Shown here: positions 43,868-54,733 of the stretch, one piece after another
Layout: each line of letters begins with the position of its first letter
Numbering within the stretch: position 1 is the first letter of the stretch
DNA from: Vespa crabro
Taxonomy: Eukaryota; Arthropoda; Insecta; Hymenoptera; Vespidae
Direction: 5' to 3'
Assembly (NCBI RefSeq): GCF_910589235.1
Contig: NC_060955.1
Span: 19,562,403 to 19,626,402 of the forward strand
Length of the DNA stretch: 64,000 bases
Notes under the pieces: generated by a model
What the model saw: only the letters and a program-made list of their open reading frames with translations
Database searches by the model: none
Told to the model about the DNA's origin: nothing
Translations under genes and position numbers: made by a program

Positions 43868-43920
43868 AGTAAGAAGAAGAAAAAGGAGAAGAAGAAGAAC
43901 AAGAAGAAGAGTAAGGAGGA
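43826..43920. repeat. (GAA)n trinucleotide repeat
   Basis: GAA units with TAAGAA, AAGGAG and ACAAGA interruptions over about 95 bases; poly-Ser on minus. Confidence 0.93.
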
Positions 43921-44316
43921 CTATATGTTTTTACATTCCAAGAGTGAAAGAATTCTCGATGGGAATCTTTTCTTTCCTCTCTTGTTATCAGGACGGTAGC
44001 ACAAAAATATTGCCGGCACGCTTTCCTCACCGACAGTGACACATTCTCTCGCAATAAACGGCATCGAAGATTTTCAAGTCTCGACGCGATATTGTCGATA
44101 AATCCTCTCGTTTGCATTCACCGAGTGCCGCGTATTGTTGCCGTCTTATAATATTTATCATCAGATATATACTACTCGAGTAATGTAAGAGAACGCGGCA
44201 AAGTAGAAAAATAATCGAGTGAATGGAATAACAAAACGTACATACATAATATTCAAATAATTATCGTTTCCAGTAGGTTTTCGTACTTACGTATACCCAT
44301 CGACATAATCCCCTGG

Positions 44317-44358
44317 TTTATCGTAAACTATATACATATATATTTATCGTAAACTATA
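44317..44358 (+). repeat. 16-bp direct repeat at 26-bp spacing
   Basis: TTTATCGTAAACTATA occurs at 44317-44332 and again at 44343-44358, a small local duplication. Confidence 0.85.
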
Positions 44359-44360
44359 AA

Positions 44361-44384
44361 GATATATATATATATATATATCTT

Positions 44385-44416
<32 letters not shown>

Positions 44417-44420
44417 TTTT
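44361..44420. repeat. Compound (AT)n(CT)n microsatellite
   Basis: AT for about 20 bases, then CT with one G. Confidence 0.92.
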
Positions 44421-44748
44421 TATCACATTCGAATGACCATCCTAAAAGATACTACCGTCAACATTACGAAGAGGGAAGAGGAGGAGTACGTAAAATGGGT
44501 GGAGAAGATCGCGGCGAAATGATAGGTCACGTCTCGAATTATTGCCATTCACCTTAGGGAACGCATGCTACATGTAGCCGGGTGTTCCGGATACTCGTGT
44601 AGTTACACTTCGATAAAATATAGGGAGGTAAAGTGGCCGGCCTTAATTGTAAAACGGAAGTCGTGTTATCGATCGACGACAGCGAGCCAAGTGTCTATAG
44701 AACGCGAAACAGTGCAAATTTCCGAGAGGGCTCTTCGAATCTAGAGAA
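44421..44748. other. Gene-free GC-richer unique sequence
   Basis: Contains the palindromes GCATGC and CTACATGTAG near 44563-44578 and GGCCGGCC at 44636-44643. Possible regulatory DNA; no gene. Confidence 0.4.
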
Positions 44749-44751
44749 TCA

Positions 44752-44819
44752 GAGAAAGAGAGATAGAGAGATATAGAGAGAGATATTTAGGAAGAGAGAG
44801 AGAGAGAGAGAGAGAGAAA
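44752..44819. repeat. (GA)n/(GATA) microsatellite
   Basis: GAGATA units, then about 28 bases of GA. Confidence 0.92.
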
Positions 44820-45318
44820 TGGTCGAACGTTAGATCGTCTCTCTTTAACAAATAGTAGAGAACGATCGATTTAAACGCTAACGGGGTTGGAGCTACGTGC
44901 CGCTATAATCGACGTTTATATCGAACGGATGAGATCATTTCCCGTGAATTCGATCCTTCGATCTCATAACTCGTAAGATGGTTGCTTTAAAAGCAATATC
45001 TTAAATGATCGAATAAGAATTGTCGTAAATAATATTTCGATTAAATTGTGCGCTTGCACGAACGTGAATGTTCTCGCGCGTAAAAAAAACTTGTTGTTTT
45101 CGTGCAATTGCGATTCGTTTTTATTGATGATCTTATCTAATTTTCATATTTGAAATTTGATTAAACAATCTCTTTTTATATAATTATAATGAAATAAATA
45201 ATAAATATTCTGTTATTTGAAGGATTAGTGATATCTGACATCAAGTATTTTTCATATCGCGCAGTTGTGTTCATATTCTGTACTTAGGGGAACAACAAGT
45301 TTTGCGTATGTAAAAAAA
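44820..45318. other. Gene-free unique sequence
   Basis: Unique AT-rich DNA; nothing recognised. Confidence 0.5.
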
Positions 45319-45319
45319 A

Positions 45320-45380
45320 ATGAGAGAGAGAGAGGGAGAGAGGAAGAGAGAGAGAGAGAGAGGGAGAGAGGGAGAGAGAA
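45320..45380. repeat. (GA)n microsatellite with GGGA units
   Basis: GA array with several GGGAGA interruptions. Confidence 0.92.
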
Positions 45381-48300
45381 GATAGTTCGCAATTAAGTAA
45401 ACAGAAACCACTCGAATTTGATCGAGATCGATCGATTCCCGATTCTCTCTCCCTATCGTTGCTACTATCAATCGAGGTTGGATTAGCGAGGTAACGCGTA
45501 CGATTATCGGAAGGAACTTGTTGGCAGTATTGATTAATTAACGCGCCGATTAATCGAATACCATCCATGCCGTCCTATATTTAACGCTATGCACTCGACG
45601 CAAATGATGAACTTGATCGGTCAGCTTCTGTCACAAGTTCTACTAAGTGATATTCTATTAATACTTTACCCCTAGTAAAAGCTTAACATAAATAAACTGA
45701 TCGTTACGTTAATGTGTTTTTAAAACATAGTGTAAATTGACACGACGACGGAGAAATATCACGACGTGAGAAATTTAACATCGGTATCCTCAAAAAACAT
45801 TGTAAAAGAAAGAACGTACCTTACTTATAGGCTCACGTTCGCTTCACGTTATCTGAAATATCATTTTTAAGAATACAAGAATGAATGAAATAAACAATCA
45901 TTGTTTCTTTTTCTCTTTCTTTTCGAAGGAAAAAAAAAAAAAAAAACAATAAATCTTGTCCATCAACGTAAATGTCTCTACAACGTCAGTGTCTCAACGG
46001 ATGCGTTAAAACAATACACCGAACATAATTTCTGTCAACTTATTAAAAGTTACGTACAGTTTTGATAACGCTCATTTTCATAACTACGGTGGTGACGAGC
46101 TCATCGTCCGTGACTCGTAATTTTCAGGATGCACCCGAGAGAAAGACTTTAGGGGGTGCGATACGAGACGAAACGAGACGACAGGAAGGGAGAGAGAAAG
46201 AGAAGGGATAGAAGCGAGAGAAAGGGAGAATCAACGTTACTACTACTAGCCACTACCGACGGTTTTGAAAGCTCCTACAAAAAGTTACCTTATTAGTAAC
46301 TCAATCATATCGGTCGAGGGCAGCCATAAAACTACGCTAACTTTTCTCGTATATCGTCGGAAAATATCGGTAGGCAGTCGTAATGAAGTTGGTCGTAAAT
46401 GCGAAACGACGAGAAACCGATAAGGAAGGTTGCCCGTGAAGGGCCAAAGTACAATGAAACTAACGAAAGTTTTTCTCCTCGTAGAAATTCCCTGACTGCT
46501 TGTAAACACTTTCCAAGAGCTTACTTCTTGTTACTAAGTCGAACAATGAAAGAGAAACGTTCTAATAAAAATATCAAGAAATTTCAAATTATAATAAGGG
46601 ATTCGTTATTTCCGAAAGAAAATAACTACACGTGAATGAACAATTATTTCTTTAAAATGCAATTGGGATGGACATAGAAAAAAAAAAAAAATACAATATC
46701 ATCGTAAAAGATGAAATAATAATTTTGTAAATTCGCCAAAAACGAATTTCACGCGACACGATGAATTAGAAGAGCCAGTCTCCTTGGATATAAATTCTCT
46801 TCAAACATGAAAATGCTGACGTCTATAATTCTTCATTCGTAATGTCTTCCACTTCATATCGGCCAGTGTTTTTCAATGAACGAAGAACTACAGCAACGTA
46901 TTTCGACCATAAAAACGACCACTGTAATCCCGCGGAATGAGAGATACTTTGAGGGTAGGAATATATTTCACAAAAGTCCATTGAAACGTTACACCGTGTC
47001 ATAGAGGGTTAGAATAATCTGTTACCTGATTTTTTTGAATAACCACGATCGATAGTACCTTTGTCAAAATTACTCCACGGCCCAATTATAATCAACAAAG
47101 AATTCCCAGATTGTATCTGGATCGATGATAATCAAATTAATTTGTACCTTTAGGCGGTGATGATAAACAATGATTGTTTTTTTCGAATTTTCGACTTTTA
47201 TTGCATTTTCATCTATTACCTTTGTCGTGTCTACACGTGAATCAATGAAAAAGAATTGTGAGGGATGGAGGGGGAAGGGAAGGAAGGGGTAAAGGGTAAA
47301 AAAGCTAGCAACCGCATAAATGAAACGAGCTTTTCCGGATCATTTTTGACCTGGTTTCTCGTGATAAGAGGAACGTGAATACACGAAAATACAATGAACT
47401 CGTTGGTAGGAGACAAACAATTGTACCGTATAAAAATCGTTAAGCCTTTGAAGTTACGCATTTTCCGAGAAAACAAGAAGGAAAAAAAAAAAAGAAAAAA
47501 GAAAGAAAAAAACAAAAAATACAGGAGAGAAGCGAAAACTAGGGGAAAAAATTTTAGGTTCGTTAGATCCGTAAAACGGACGAGCACGCTATCGCGGAGT
47601 TCAATAAAGCCAGCAATTCGACGTACGTCCGTTTTTTCTAGTATATCCATCGCGAAAAAAAAAGTCAATCGAAGTAACGTCGTTGGGCAAAACGTATCGC
47701 GTCTACATTTGACGAACGATAGATATAAATTTGTACGATCTTTTTGGCTCGTACATTACGTGAGAATTCTCTCTCGCACGTTTGTCCATTCGAATTTCCA
47801 CGAAAAAATCTTCATCCTTCTCGCGTGAAACAAACAACTCCATTATATATCACTCCGCATGGATGCCATTACGTACTCGTGCGAGTCGAGAATCGAGAGG
47901 AAACGAGAACTAACGAGAAGTTATACGAGAGAAGAAACAAAAAACAAAAAAAAAGAAAAAAAAAACATAATAAAAATCTCTAAAAATCTGGATTGAATAG
48001 TGGAAAAAAAGATAATGGGCGGTAGTACGAGAAGGATGGAAAAAGAAAAACCATTTAACGTTTACTCAAAAAAGTAGTATCGCGCTTATATGCACCACTG
48101 TCGGAAAATTAATCCTCTTGTTCGCATATTTTCCTTTTATTTTATTTTATTTTCTTTTTTTTCTTCTTTTCTCTTCTTTTTTTTTCTTTTTTCTTTTTTC
48201 TTATCTTCGTAACCTTCGTCAGAAAAAGCTCAGGAATAAAATGATACTCGTCGATTTTTCAATAGACTTCATCGTCTCTCTTTCCATCATGTATTTTTTT

Positions 48301-49280
48301 TTTATCTCTCACCCATTACTATTACTTATTCCCCCGCAACGGATTTCAAATCGAATCGAATCGTATCGAATCGCGCTCACGTCAAAGGGTTTGTGTCTAT
48401 CTAGAAAAATTTTCAACGTGATATCGGCGAACTATGTAGTTACATACATACGTAGTACGTAAGTTACTTGCGCTCGATAAAATGGAGAAAAGACGGTTCT
48501 CTAATCCCCTAGCTCTACGAACGAGCATTGGCGTGTTATAAAGATCCGATTACATGGGTGCACCTTGTATCTACGAAGGGTGGTAGATTTCTATAACGTT
48601 ACCCGCGAAAAAGAGTCAAGAGTATTGCGCGAACCCGTATCGTCTTTTCGAAACTGAAACCTATAAAATTCTATGTCGATGGTTGTTAAATGTATCGCCG
48701 ACATAAATACGATCGAGGTACCTTCATACTTTTCTACGAAACGCACACGTTTTAGTGCGGACGAACGATTTACGAGTATGCACTTGACGCTGTCACCACT
48801 ACTACAAATAGATACGTCGTTTTACGTTGCAACCTTCTAGCAACGTATACGGCAAAATAGGTAGCGCAAATTTTTCTCTGAAAACGCTTCTTGAGAGTCT
48901 TCGCGATATTTCATCGTAAAGATGGAAGGTCAAATCCTTGAATTTGAAACGGAGCGAACGACGATAAGAAAAGTTCTGGTGGAATTCTGCGAATAACAAA
49001 AAAAAAATATATATATATATGAAAACAGGAAGAGCAATAATAGATACGTAAGTACGTATTTATGTATAATGTTACGATGAAGCATCAACTAACGATGATA
49101 ACAACCAGATCATTTTTATAAGAAATCCTAGGCAATACGCGTAATCAAACTAAATGCGTAATCAACCTAAATACGTAATCAACTTTTCGAGATAAACATT
49201 TGATTTTCAAAATTCACTATCAAATAAAATTACTAAAAGAGCACGGCGACAACGCGTGTAAACCATCATAGCCATGTGTG
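45381..49280. other. Long stretch of mostly unique DNA, no gene recognised
   Basis: 3.9 kb with only minor tracts: A-rich 45929-45947, 46679-46692, 47483-47520 and 47937-47967; T-rich 48133-48202; AT 49007-49020. Open frames (46285-46509 minus, 47231-47668 minus, 47394-47828 plus, 48118-48462 plus) partly consist of translated A/T tracts and match nothing I know. It resembles ordinary intron or intergenic DNA; 46860-47170 is discussed in the findings. Confidence 0.5.
49139..49183 (+). repeat. 17-bp tandem repeat, about 2.6 copies
   Basis: GCGTAATCAAACTAAAT (49139-49155) is followed by GCGTAATCAACCTAAAT (49156-49172) and a partial third copy ACGTAATCAAC: a small minisatellite with one or two differences per copy. 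Confidence 0.85.
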
Positions 49281-49283
49281 TTC

Positions 49284-49443
49284 GTAAAAAAGAAAAAAAA
49301 AAAAGAAAAGAAAAAAAAAAATAGGCAGAGATGAAGGGAAAACGAGAGGGAGGGAGAGGAGGGAGAGAGAGAAAGTAAAGGGGAATGGAGGCAGGGAGAG
49401 AAAGATAGAGAGAAAGAGGGAGAGAGAGAGAGAGAGAGAGACA
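49284..49443. repeat. A-rich then GA/GGGA-rich array
   Basis: A11-type runs (49287-49322), then AGAGGGAGGG and GA units to 49443. Confidence 0.88.
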
Positions 49444-49802
49444 GAGTGAGGCCGGAAAAAAAAAGAGAAGAAAAAGTCGGGGCAAAGCGTCGACAAGTTA
49501 CCTTTGAGCCTTGACGATCGTGCTTGCCGAGCGAGCTTTTCCACTCGTGCGTATTTTTGTTCCTGCGCTTTGCGCTCCTTCGCTCCCTTCCCTTCATCTC
49601 CCTTTTCTTTTTTCATTTGCACGCGTGTACACACGCAGGTCGCCGCGGTAGAGACGCGGGCTTTCGCTTCAGCACGACTTTTAGCATACGGCCGCGAGCA
49701 ACAAACTTTAATTAGCCAGGGCTCAACGGCAGGGACGAAATCGACCGTTCATCGCACCTGTAATTTTCGAGTTTTTTCCCGACGAGATACTATGTCCTTC
49801 TA

Positions 49803-49812
49803 TCTCTCTCTT

Positions 49813-49883
<71 letters not shown>
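49803..49883. repeat. (CT)n microsatellite
   Basis: About 68 bases of uninterrupted CT after a TTTCCC break; it lies inside a 266-codon Ser-Leu-rich frame (49504-50304) that is repeat-driven. Confidence 0.97.
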
Positions 49884-49887
<4 letters not shown>

Positions 49888-50107
49888 TATCTCTATATTT
49901 CGAGTTATTTCACTCTTTATGTACCTTTCTCTCGTTCCTCGCGTCGGACCACGAAAAGTCCGACACTGGAACATCACCATCGGCTTGCCGCGCTTTGCCC
50001 ATATTTTTTCACCACTTCTCCATCTACCCTTTCCTCTTTATCAACGTCTGCTCAAAGCCGCCGGCAGGAAAAACTCAATGCGCCGCCGCAAGTTTTGAGT
50101 CTGTACT

Positions 50108-50134
50108 CCCTCTCTCTCTCTCTCTCTCTCTTTT

Positions 50135-50169
<35 letters not shown>

Positions 50170-50172
50170 TTT

Positions 50173-50207
<35 letters not shown>

Positions 50208-50250
50208 TTTTCTCTCTCTCTCTTTCTCTCTCTCTCTCCTCTCTTTCTCT
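50108..50250 (+). repeat. CT array with 38-bp higher-order repeat
   Basis: TTTTT marks at 50131, 50169 and 50207 and TTT marks at 50147, 50185 and 50223 all recur at exactly 38 bases, with only CT between. This shows three copies of a 38-bp unit inside what otherwise looks like a simple (CT)n array. Confidence 0.9.
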
Positions 50251-50304
50251 ATGCCATTGCGTCTAACTCGAAAGTGTGGAAAGAGAAGCGTGAAGCGAAC
50301 ATGA

Positions 50305-50360
50305 GTTTGAGAGAAAAAGAGAGAGAGAGAGGAAGAGAGAGATAGAAAGAGACACACACA

Positions 50361-50424
<64 letters not shown>
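50305..50424. repeat. Compound (GA)n(CA)n(GA)n microsatellite
   Basis: GA-rich lead-in, about 28 bases of CA (50352-50379), then about 45 bases of GA. It lies 55 bases from the CT array, so complementary arrays face each other. Confidence 0.95.
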
Positions 50425-50428
<4 letters not shown>

Positions 50429-50935
50429 TAGCAGAGGGATAGTACGGATATCGAGCTTCAAAGCGTTGCATCCATCCTTTCATCGCCCGACACTTCGCTC
50501 ATATTCGGTTTTTTAAAAGCTCCGGATCTCCCCACTCTACGTTTATCCTGCGTTTTTCAACCCCCAACTGCTTCCTCCCACCCGTTTCATCATTCCTATC
50601 AACCTAAACGTTCCTTCCGCCATCCTTCGCTTCTTCCTATTCCCAAACCGCTTCGTCAACGGCCTACCATTATCCTCGCTCTCTCACGTCCATACTATCC
50701 CTGAAACTTTTATTCCATCGAAAACCAAAGCAACAAATCCTGGGAAAACGCGTTGCACGCTCCATAGCTCGCTTTCATCACATGTGCAACGCATTAAAAC
50801 ATGAAACGATGAGACGATAATAAATAGAAATTGCTCGGATTTCTCTAACGATAAGGAAGATATCACCGCGATCGATTTACATTATGATCAGATACACATA
50901 TTCTTTGTTTATGTGCGAAAAGATTTGATAGGAGA
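50425..50935. other. Gene-free sequence with pyrimidine skew
   Basis: 50455-50700 is strongly C/T-biased on the plus strand without being a simple repeat; 50700-50930 is ordinary unique DNA. No gene. Confidence 0.5.
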
Positions 50936-51035
50936 GAGAAAGAAAGAAAAAAGAAGAAAAAGAAAAAAGGAAGCAAAGAATTAGAAAAAATGAGAAAAAG
51001 ATAGAAGAGGATAGAAGAAGAAAAAAAATGGAGAG
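50932..51035. repeat. Purine-rich tract
   Basis: A/G-rich for about 100 bases with rare T. Confidence 0.85.
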
Positions 51036-51162
51036 TAAACGTTGTGAGATTCGTGGAAAAGAAAATATACAGGTTGTAAGAGAGAAAAGGACGGATATAC
51101 ACGTTAGGTGCGAGGGAGGAAAAAGAAGGGTCGGATAAGTGTCGCCGGCGAGTCTCTTTCTT

Positions 51163-51167
<5 letters not shown>

Positions 51168-51234
<67 letters not shown>
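51168..51234. repeat. (CT)n microsatellite, about 66 bases
   Basis: Uninterrupted CT, among the longest here. Confidence 0.97.
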
Positions 51235-51237
<3 letters not shown>

Positions 51238-51351
51238 TACTCCTTTTTTCCCGCGGAAAAGGAAAGAACGCGTTTACAAATTACGCGCAGTCTGAGGCGA
51301 CTTAGGGAGTTTCAGACTTTTAATTACTCCGTACGAGAGTCGTTCTCATTT

Positions 51352-51400
51352 TCTCTTTCTCTCTCTCTCTTTCTCTCTTTCTCTTTCTCTTTTCCTCTAT
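51352..51400. repeat. (CT)n with TTTC units
   Basis: CT array with regular TTT interruptions. Confidence 0.9.
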
Positions 51401-51582
51401 TCGCCGTTTACTCTCTATGACTGGCGCACGTTCTCTCTTTCGGATAGCTCTTCCTACCTCACTCGTACCTACTTCCAGTATTTCAATTCCGCAAGAGAGT
51501 TCCGACTTTAATATAAAAGGAAAGCCCGATTCTCGCTTCTTCCTAAGCGGTGCCGCCGCTTGCCGTCTTTCTAACATTCAAT

Positions 51583-51608
51583 CCCAAACCCCGACCCCAA
51601 CCCCAACC
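51583..51608 (-). repeat. TTGGGG-like G-quadruplex motif on minus strand
   Basis: The plus strand reads CCCAAACCCCGACCCCAACC and continues with CCAACC, so the minus strand has four G3-4 runs with TT, TC or TTT spacers. It resembles a ciliate telomere repeat, but is only four units and internal. Confidence 0.65.
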
Positions 51609-52329
51609 TCGAGTCGCACTTACTTATCCACCTAGCTACGCTATCAACTAAGTTGCCAGCACCTTTACGCGCTCTGATTCCTTTTATACTGATTTGCGAC
51701 CAAGACATCTATCATTCTCGGATGATCGAAGCATTTGAAATTATAAAATTTCGTCGATAGTTTCCTATCGATATTTCTTTTATATTATACTTAATACGAT
51801 GGACATAAAAACAGACGAACAGGCGAGTACTTCTTACAGGTGTATTACCATATATTTTCCATTTATCAGAGTCGATGGAAACTTTGCAAAGCGAACAAAC
51901 ATAACGATTAAAATTCCTAGTTCGAACATCTAGTATCCAAGCATAATCTTTACTTATCCCATAAACCGTGAAGCTTTACGATCGTGGTAAAGTTAATGTA
52001 AGCGCTACGTGAACGTACATATGTATACATAATATGTTAGTAACATCGATCGGCAAAACAAATTCTATTTTAAAATCGGACCAGTTAATCGTTGATTTTT
52101 TTTAAATAGTTTACTACTACGGGCGGCGTATCGATGAAAATGACGACTATTATTATATTATACAGAGCCATACAATTTCGTTATCGCGATGTGAATTATC
52201 GATCCCGCATACTATACACAAAACTCCCTTTCTCTTTTTCTCTCTTTTTCTTTTTCGATTCGCGACGACAATACGCACGCGTTCCTCGTTAAAATGCTTA
52301 ATGTTCTACCAATGGATTTTCAACGTTGA

Positions 52330-52330
<1 letters not shown>
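51609..52330. other. Gene-free unique sequence
   Basis: AT-rich unique DNA with a small CT/TTTC tract (52227-52257); nothing recognised. Confidence 0.5.
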
Positions 52331-52331
<1 letters not shown>

Positions 52332-52382
<51 letters not shown>

Positions 52383-52400
52383 CCTTTCTCTTTCTCTCTT
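52332..52400. repeat. (CT)n microsatellite
   Basis: About 48 pure bases of CT, then CCCCC and TTTC units. Confidence 0.95.
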
Positions 52401-52730
52401 TCAACGTGTCTGACGTTGAAATAAAAATCGTTAAGATTCTTACGAGGACGTGTGTTTCCCTTAGTCGTTACCCGTGCCGTAGTACGAGTAATTCAACGTA
52501 ATTAATCGCGAGGCGCCGATAAGCACGAAAAATGCAAAAGGGAGAGGAGAAAATGTGGGAGGAAAGCGACGGCGGTGGCACGCAATGTGCGGTTTGATCT
52601 CTATTATCAGAAACGCCTACGTCTACTTGCCGTTGATTTCTGCGCTCTCGTAAATCTTTACTATTTCCGTAACTATTATTAAACTATTCCCGTTAAACTG
52701 GTCCTTTACTGGTTATTTTTATGGGAAGAA

Positions 52731-52777
52731 GAAAGAAAAAGGAAAAAAAAAAAAAAAAAAGAAAAGAAAGAAAAAGA
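52731..52777. repeat. A-rich purine tract
   Basis: About 47 uninterrupted purines with an A18 run. Confidence 0.9.
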
Positions 52778-52937
52778 TAACGGAAAAACACGAGTGGATA
52801 GATTATATTACGTAAAGGTGAAAGTGTCGAAAATGTTTGAAATAAGAGAGGAAGAAGAACATAAGAGGAATTGACATGTTAACGAATAAGTTATATGAAC
52901 TAAACGCGACGATCAAAAAATCGTTGAAAAAAAATTG

Positions 52938-52939
52938 AA

Positions 52940-52984
<45 letters not shown>

Positions 52985-52990
52985 AGAGAA
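52938..52990. repeat. (GA)n microsatellite
   Basis: GA array with one GGAGAG break. Confidence 0.95.
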
Positions 52991-53145
52991 AATAAATTAG
53001 GTCGACACACACGGTAGAAAGTAAATACGTATTCTACACCTGTTCATCCTCGCTATTTCCAAGATTCTCGGTTTCTTGTCGAGTTTTCCCCGACGGTAAG
53101 CCACGATCGAACGTTCGGTCGACAGTGATAAATGTTGTGTCAGCG

Positions 53146-53177
53146 TTGGATCGGGTCGGGTCGGATCGGATCGGATC
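53146..53177. repeat. (GGATC/GGGTC)n pentanucleotide repeat
   Basis: Six 5-bp units over about 32 bases. Confidence 0.88.
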
Positions 53178-53349
53178 GTAGCAAAAAGTACGTATTATTT
53201 TGCGCCGTGGTCCGTTCTGCAAAGTGGCAAAAGGATTCTCGCAGGAACCCAAGGAGATGATACGTTCGTTCGAGATACCAAAGAAAATTGCTGAATTTCT
53301 CGAATATCTTTGCAGCTTCGTCGAACCAAATGATTAGTATAAAACGTTT

Positions 53350-53351
<2 letters not shown>

Positions 53352-53410
<59 letters not shown>
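53352..53410. repeat. (AT)n microsatellite, about 58 bases
   Basis: Perfect AT array, followed by a purine-rich stretch (53415-53480). Confidence 0.96.
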
Positions 53411-53413
<3 letters not shown>

Positions 53414-53716
53414 CAACGGAAAAAGAGAAAGCGAGAGAAGAAGTCGTAAAAAAGAGAAGAAGAAAAAGAATAAAAGAAACGCCACTCACGACATAACACA
53501 CGAAAGAGAATTTTTCTACGAAAAATATGCCACATGCACCTATCGAGACGATAGACGTTAACGGAGTGTCGTGTGCGCATTAATATCGTGAATAAATATT
53601 TATACGTGCACTCGTACTACTCGTATACGTGTACTGGTAGTACTACGTCAGGTGCAATACACTTAACTTGCGCTTCTTTCGTCCCTATCTAGTCAACGAT
53701 TCTAAAGTCTAGACAG

Positions 53717-53724
53717 AAAGAGAA

Positions 53725-53764
<40 letters not shown>
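53717..53764. repeat. (GA)n microsatellite
   Basis: AGAAAGAG lead-in and about 32 bases of GA. Confidence 0.94.
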
Positions 53765-53766
<2 letters not shown>

Positions 53767-53839
53767 GCTTATTTGCAAAAAGACTTCCAAATGTCGTCTC
53801 TTGTTTATTTCATACATTTATCTGACAAATATATGCGAG

Positions 53840-53894
53840 CTCGATAAAATATATATACCTCGATAAAATATATATATATACATATACATATATT
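53840..53894 (+). repeat. 19-bp tandem duplication grading into AT repeat
   Basis: CTCGATAAAATATATATAC at 53840-53858 is followed directly by a second copy that runs into an AT/ACAT repeat. Confidence 0.8.
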
Positions 53895-54392
53895 TAGGTA
53901 CAAAAGAGGAATCGACCATTGTATTATTGGAAAATTTCACATGTAGCGATTACATTTCCATTGAGTTATTGCGATATAATCGATAACGATTCTCCGGCTC
54001 GAATGTCAAAAGTTCACGTTCTGTATTTAGGTTACGATAATATAAGTTGTTACCTCAAGAAATCGTTCGTTATCGAATTATCGAAACTCCGCTTGGACTG
54101 TTAGGATCATAACCTTATAATTTTCATACTCCCTATTATTCGAAGAACAATCTCTCAACAATTTCTCTTTTACCCCCTCGCGAAATTTGCCGCAATCATA
54201 TTTTGCTATAGTTACGAATCGTTGGAATTCGAAGGGAAATCGATTCTCCGTGTTCCAAAGTTCGAACTTAATTCGACGGTTCGTTTCTACGAACTGAAAG
54301 AACGAGCAGTTGTCGAGATATCTCGTTTGATTTACATTATGCGCCGTTATAGGTCCACTTAAAAGGCACGTATGTATATAACGGAGTAAGGT
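53895..54392. other. Gene-free unique sequence
   Basis: Unique AT-rich DNA; a 61-codon frame (53919-54104) is not recognised. Confidence 0.5.
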
Positions 54393-54394
54393 AA

Positions 54395-54439
<45 letters not shown>

Positions 54440-54440
54440 C
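54393..54440. repeat. (GAAA)n then (GA)n
   Basis: About nine GAAA units followed by GAGAGAGAG. Confidence 0.93.
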
Positions 54441-54647
54441 GAATGTCGAGTGTAATGCTTAAAAAAATCTTATCCGTTTTGTAAACACGTTTGGCCCTTG
54501 ACTTTAATAATGCACGCTTTTTTACATATCTGCTTTCTATTATTATTTTGAACGTGGCAAGGTGAAAATCAAATTTCATCGTTAAAAGAAAATATTAACT
54601 TTCATAGAAAACGAAAAATTATGAGAACGTAGCTCGTCTCGAGAAAA

Positions 54648-54649
54648 AT

Positions 54650-54698
<49 letters not shown>

Positions 54699-54733
54699 GA
54701 GGATACGAAAAAAAGAAAAAGGAAGGGAATAGA
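54648..54733. repeat. (GA)n microsatellite
   Basis: About 50 bases of GA with GGGA, then an A/G-rich tail. Confidence 0.94.

Noticed and set aside
49504..50304. 266-codon open frame, the longest in the window
   Set aside because: Most of it is Ser-Leu translated from two CT arrays; the remainder has no motif or homology that I recognise.
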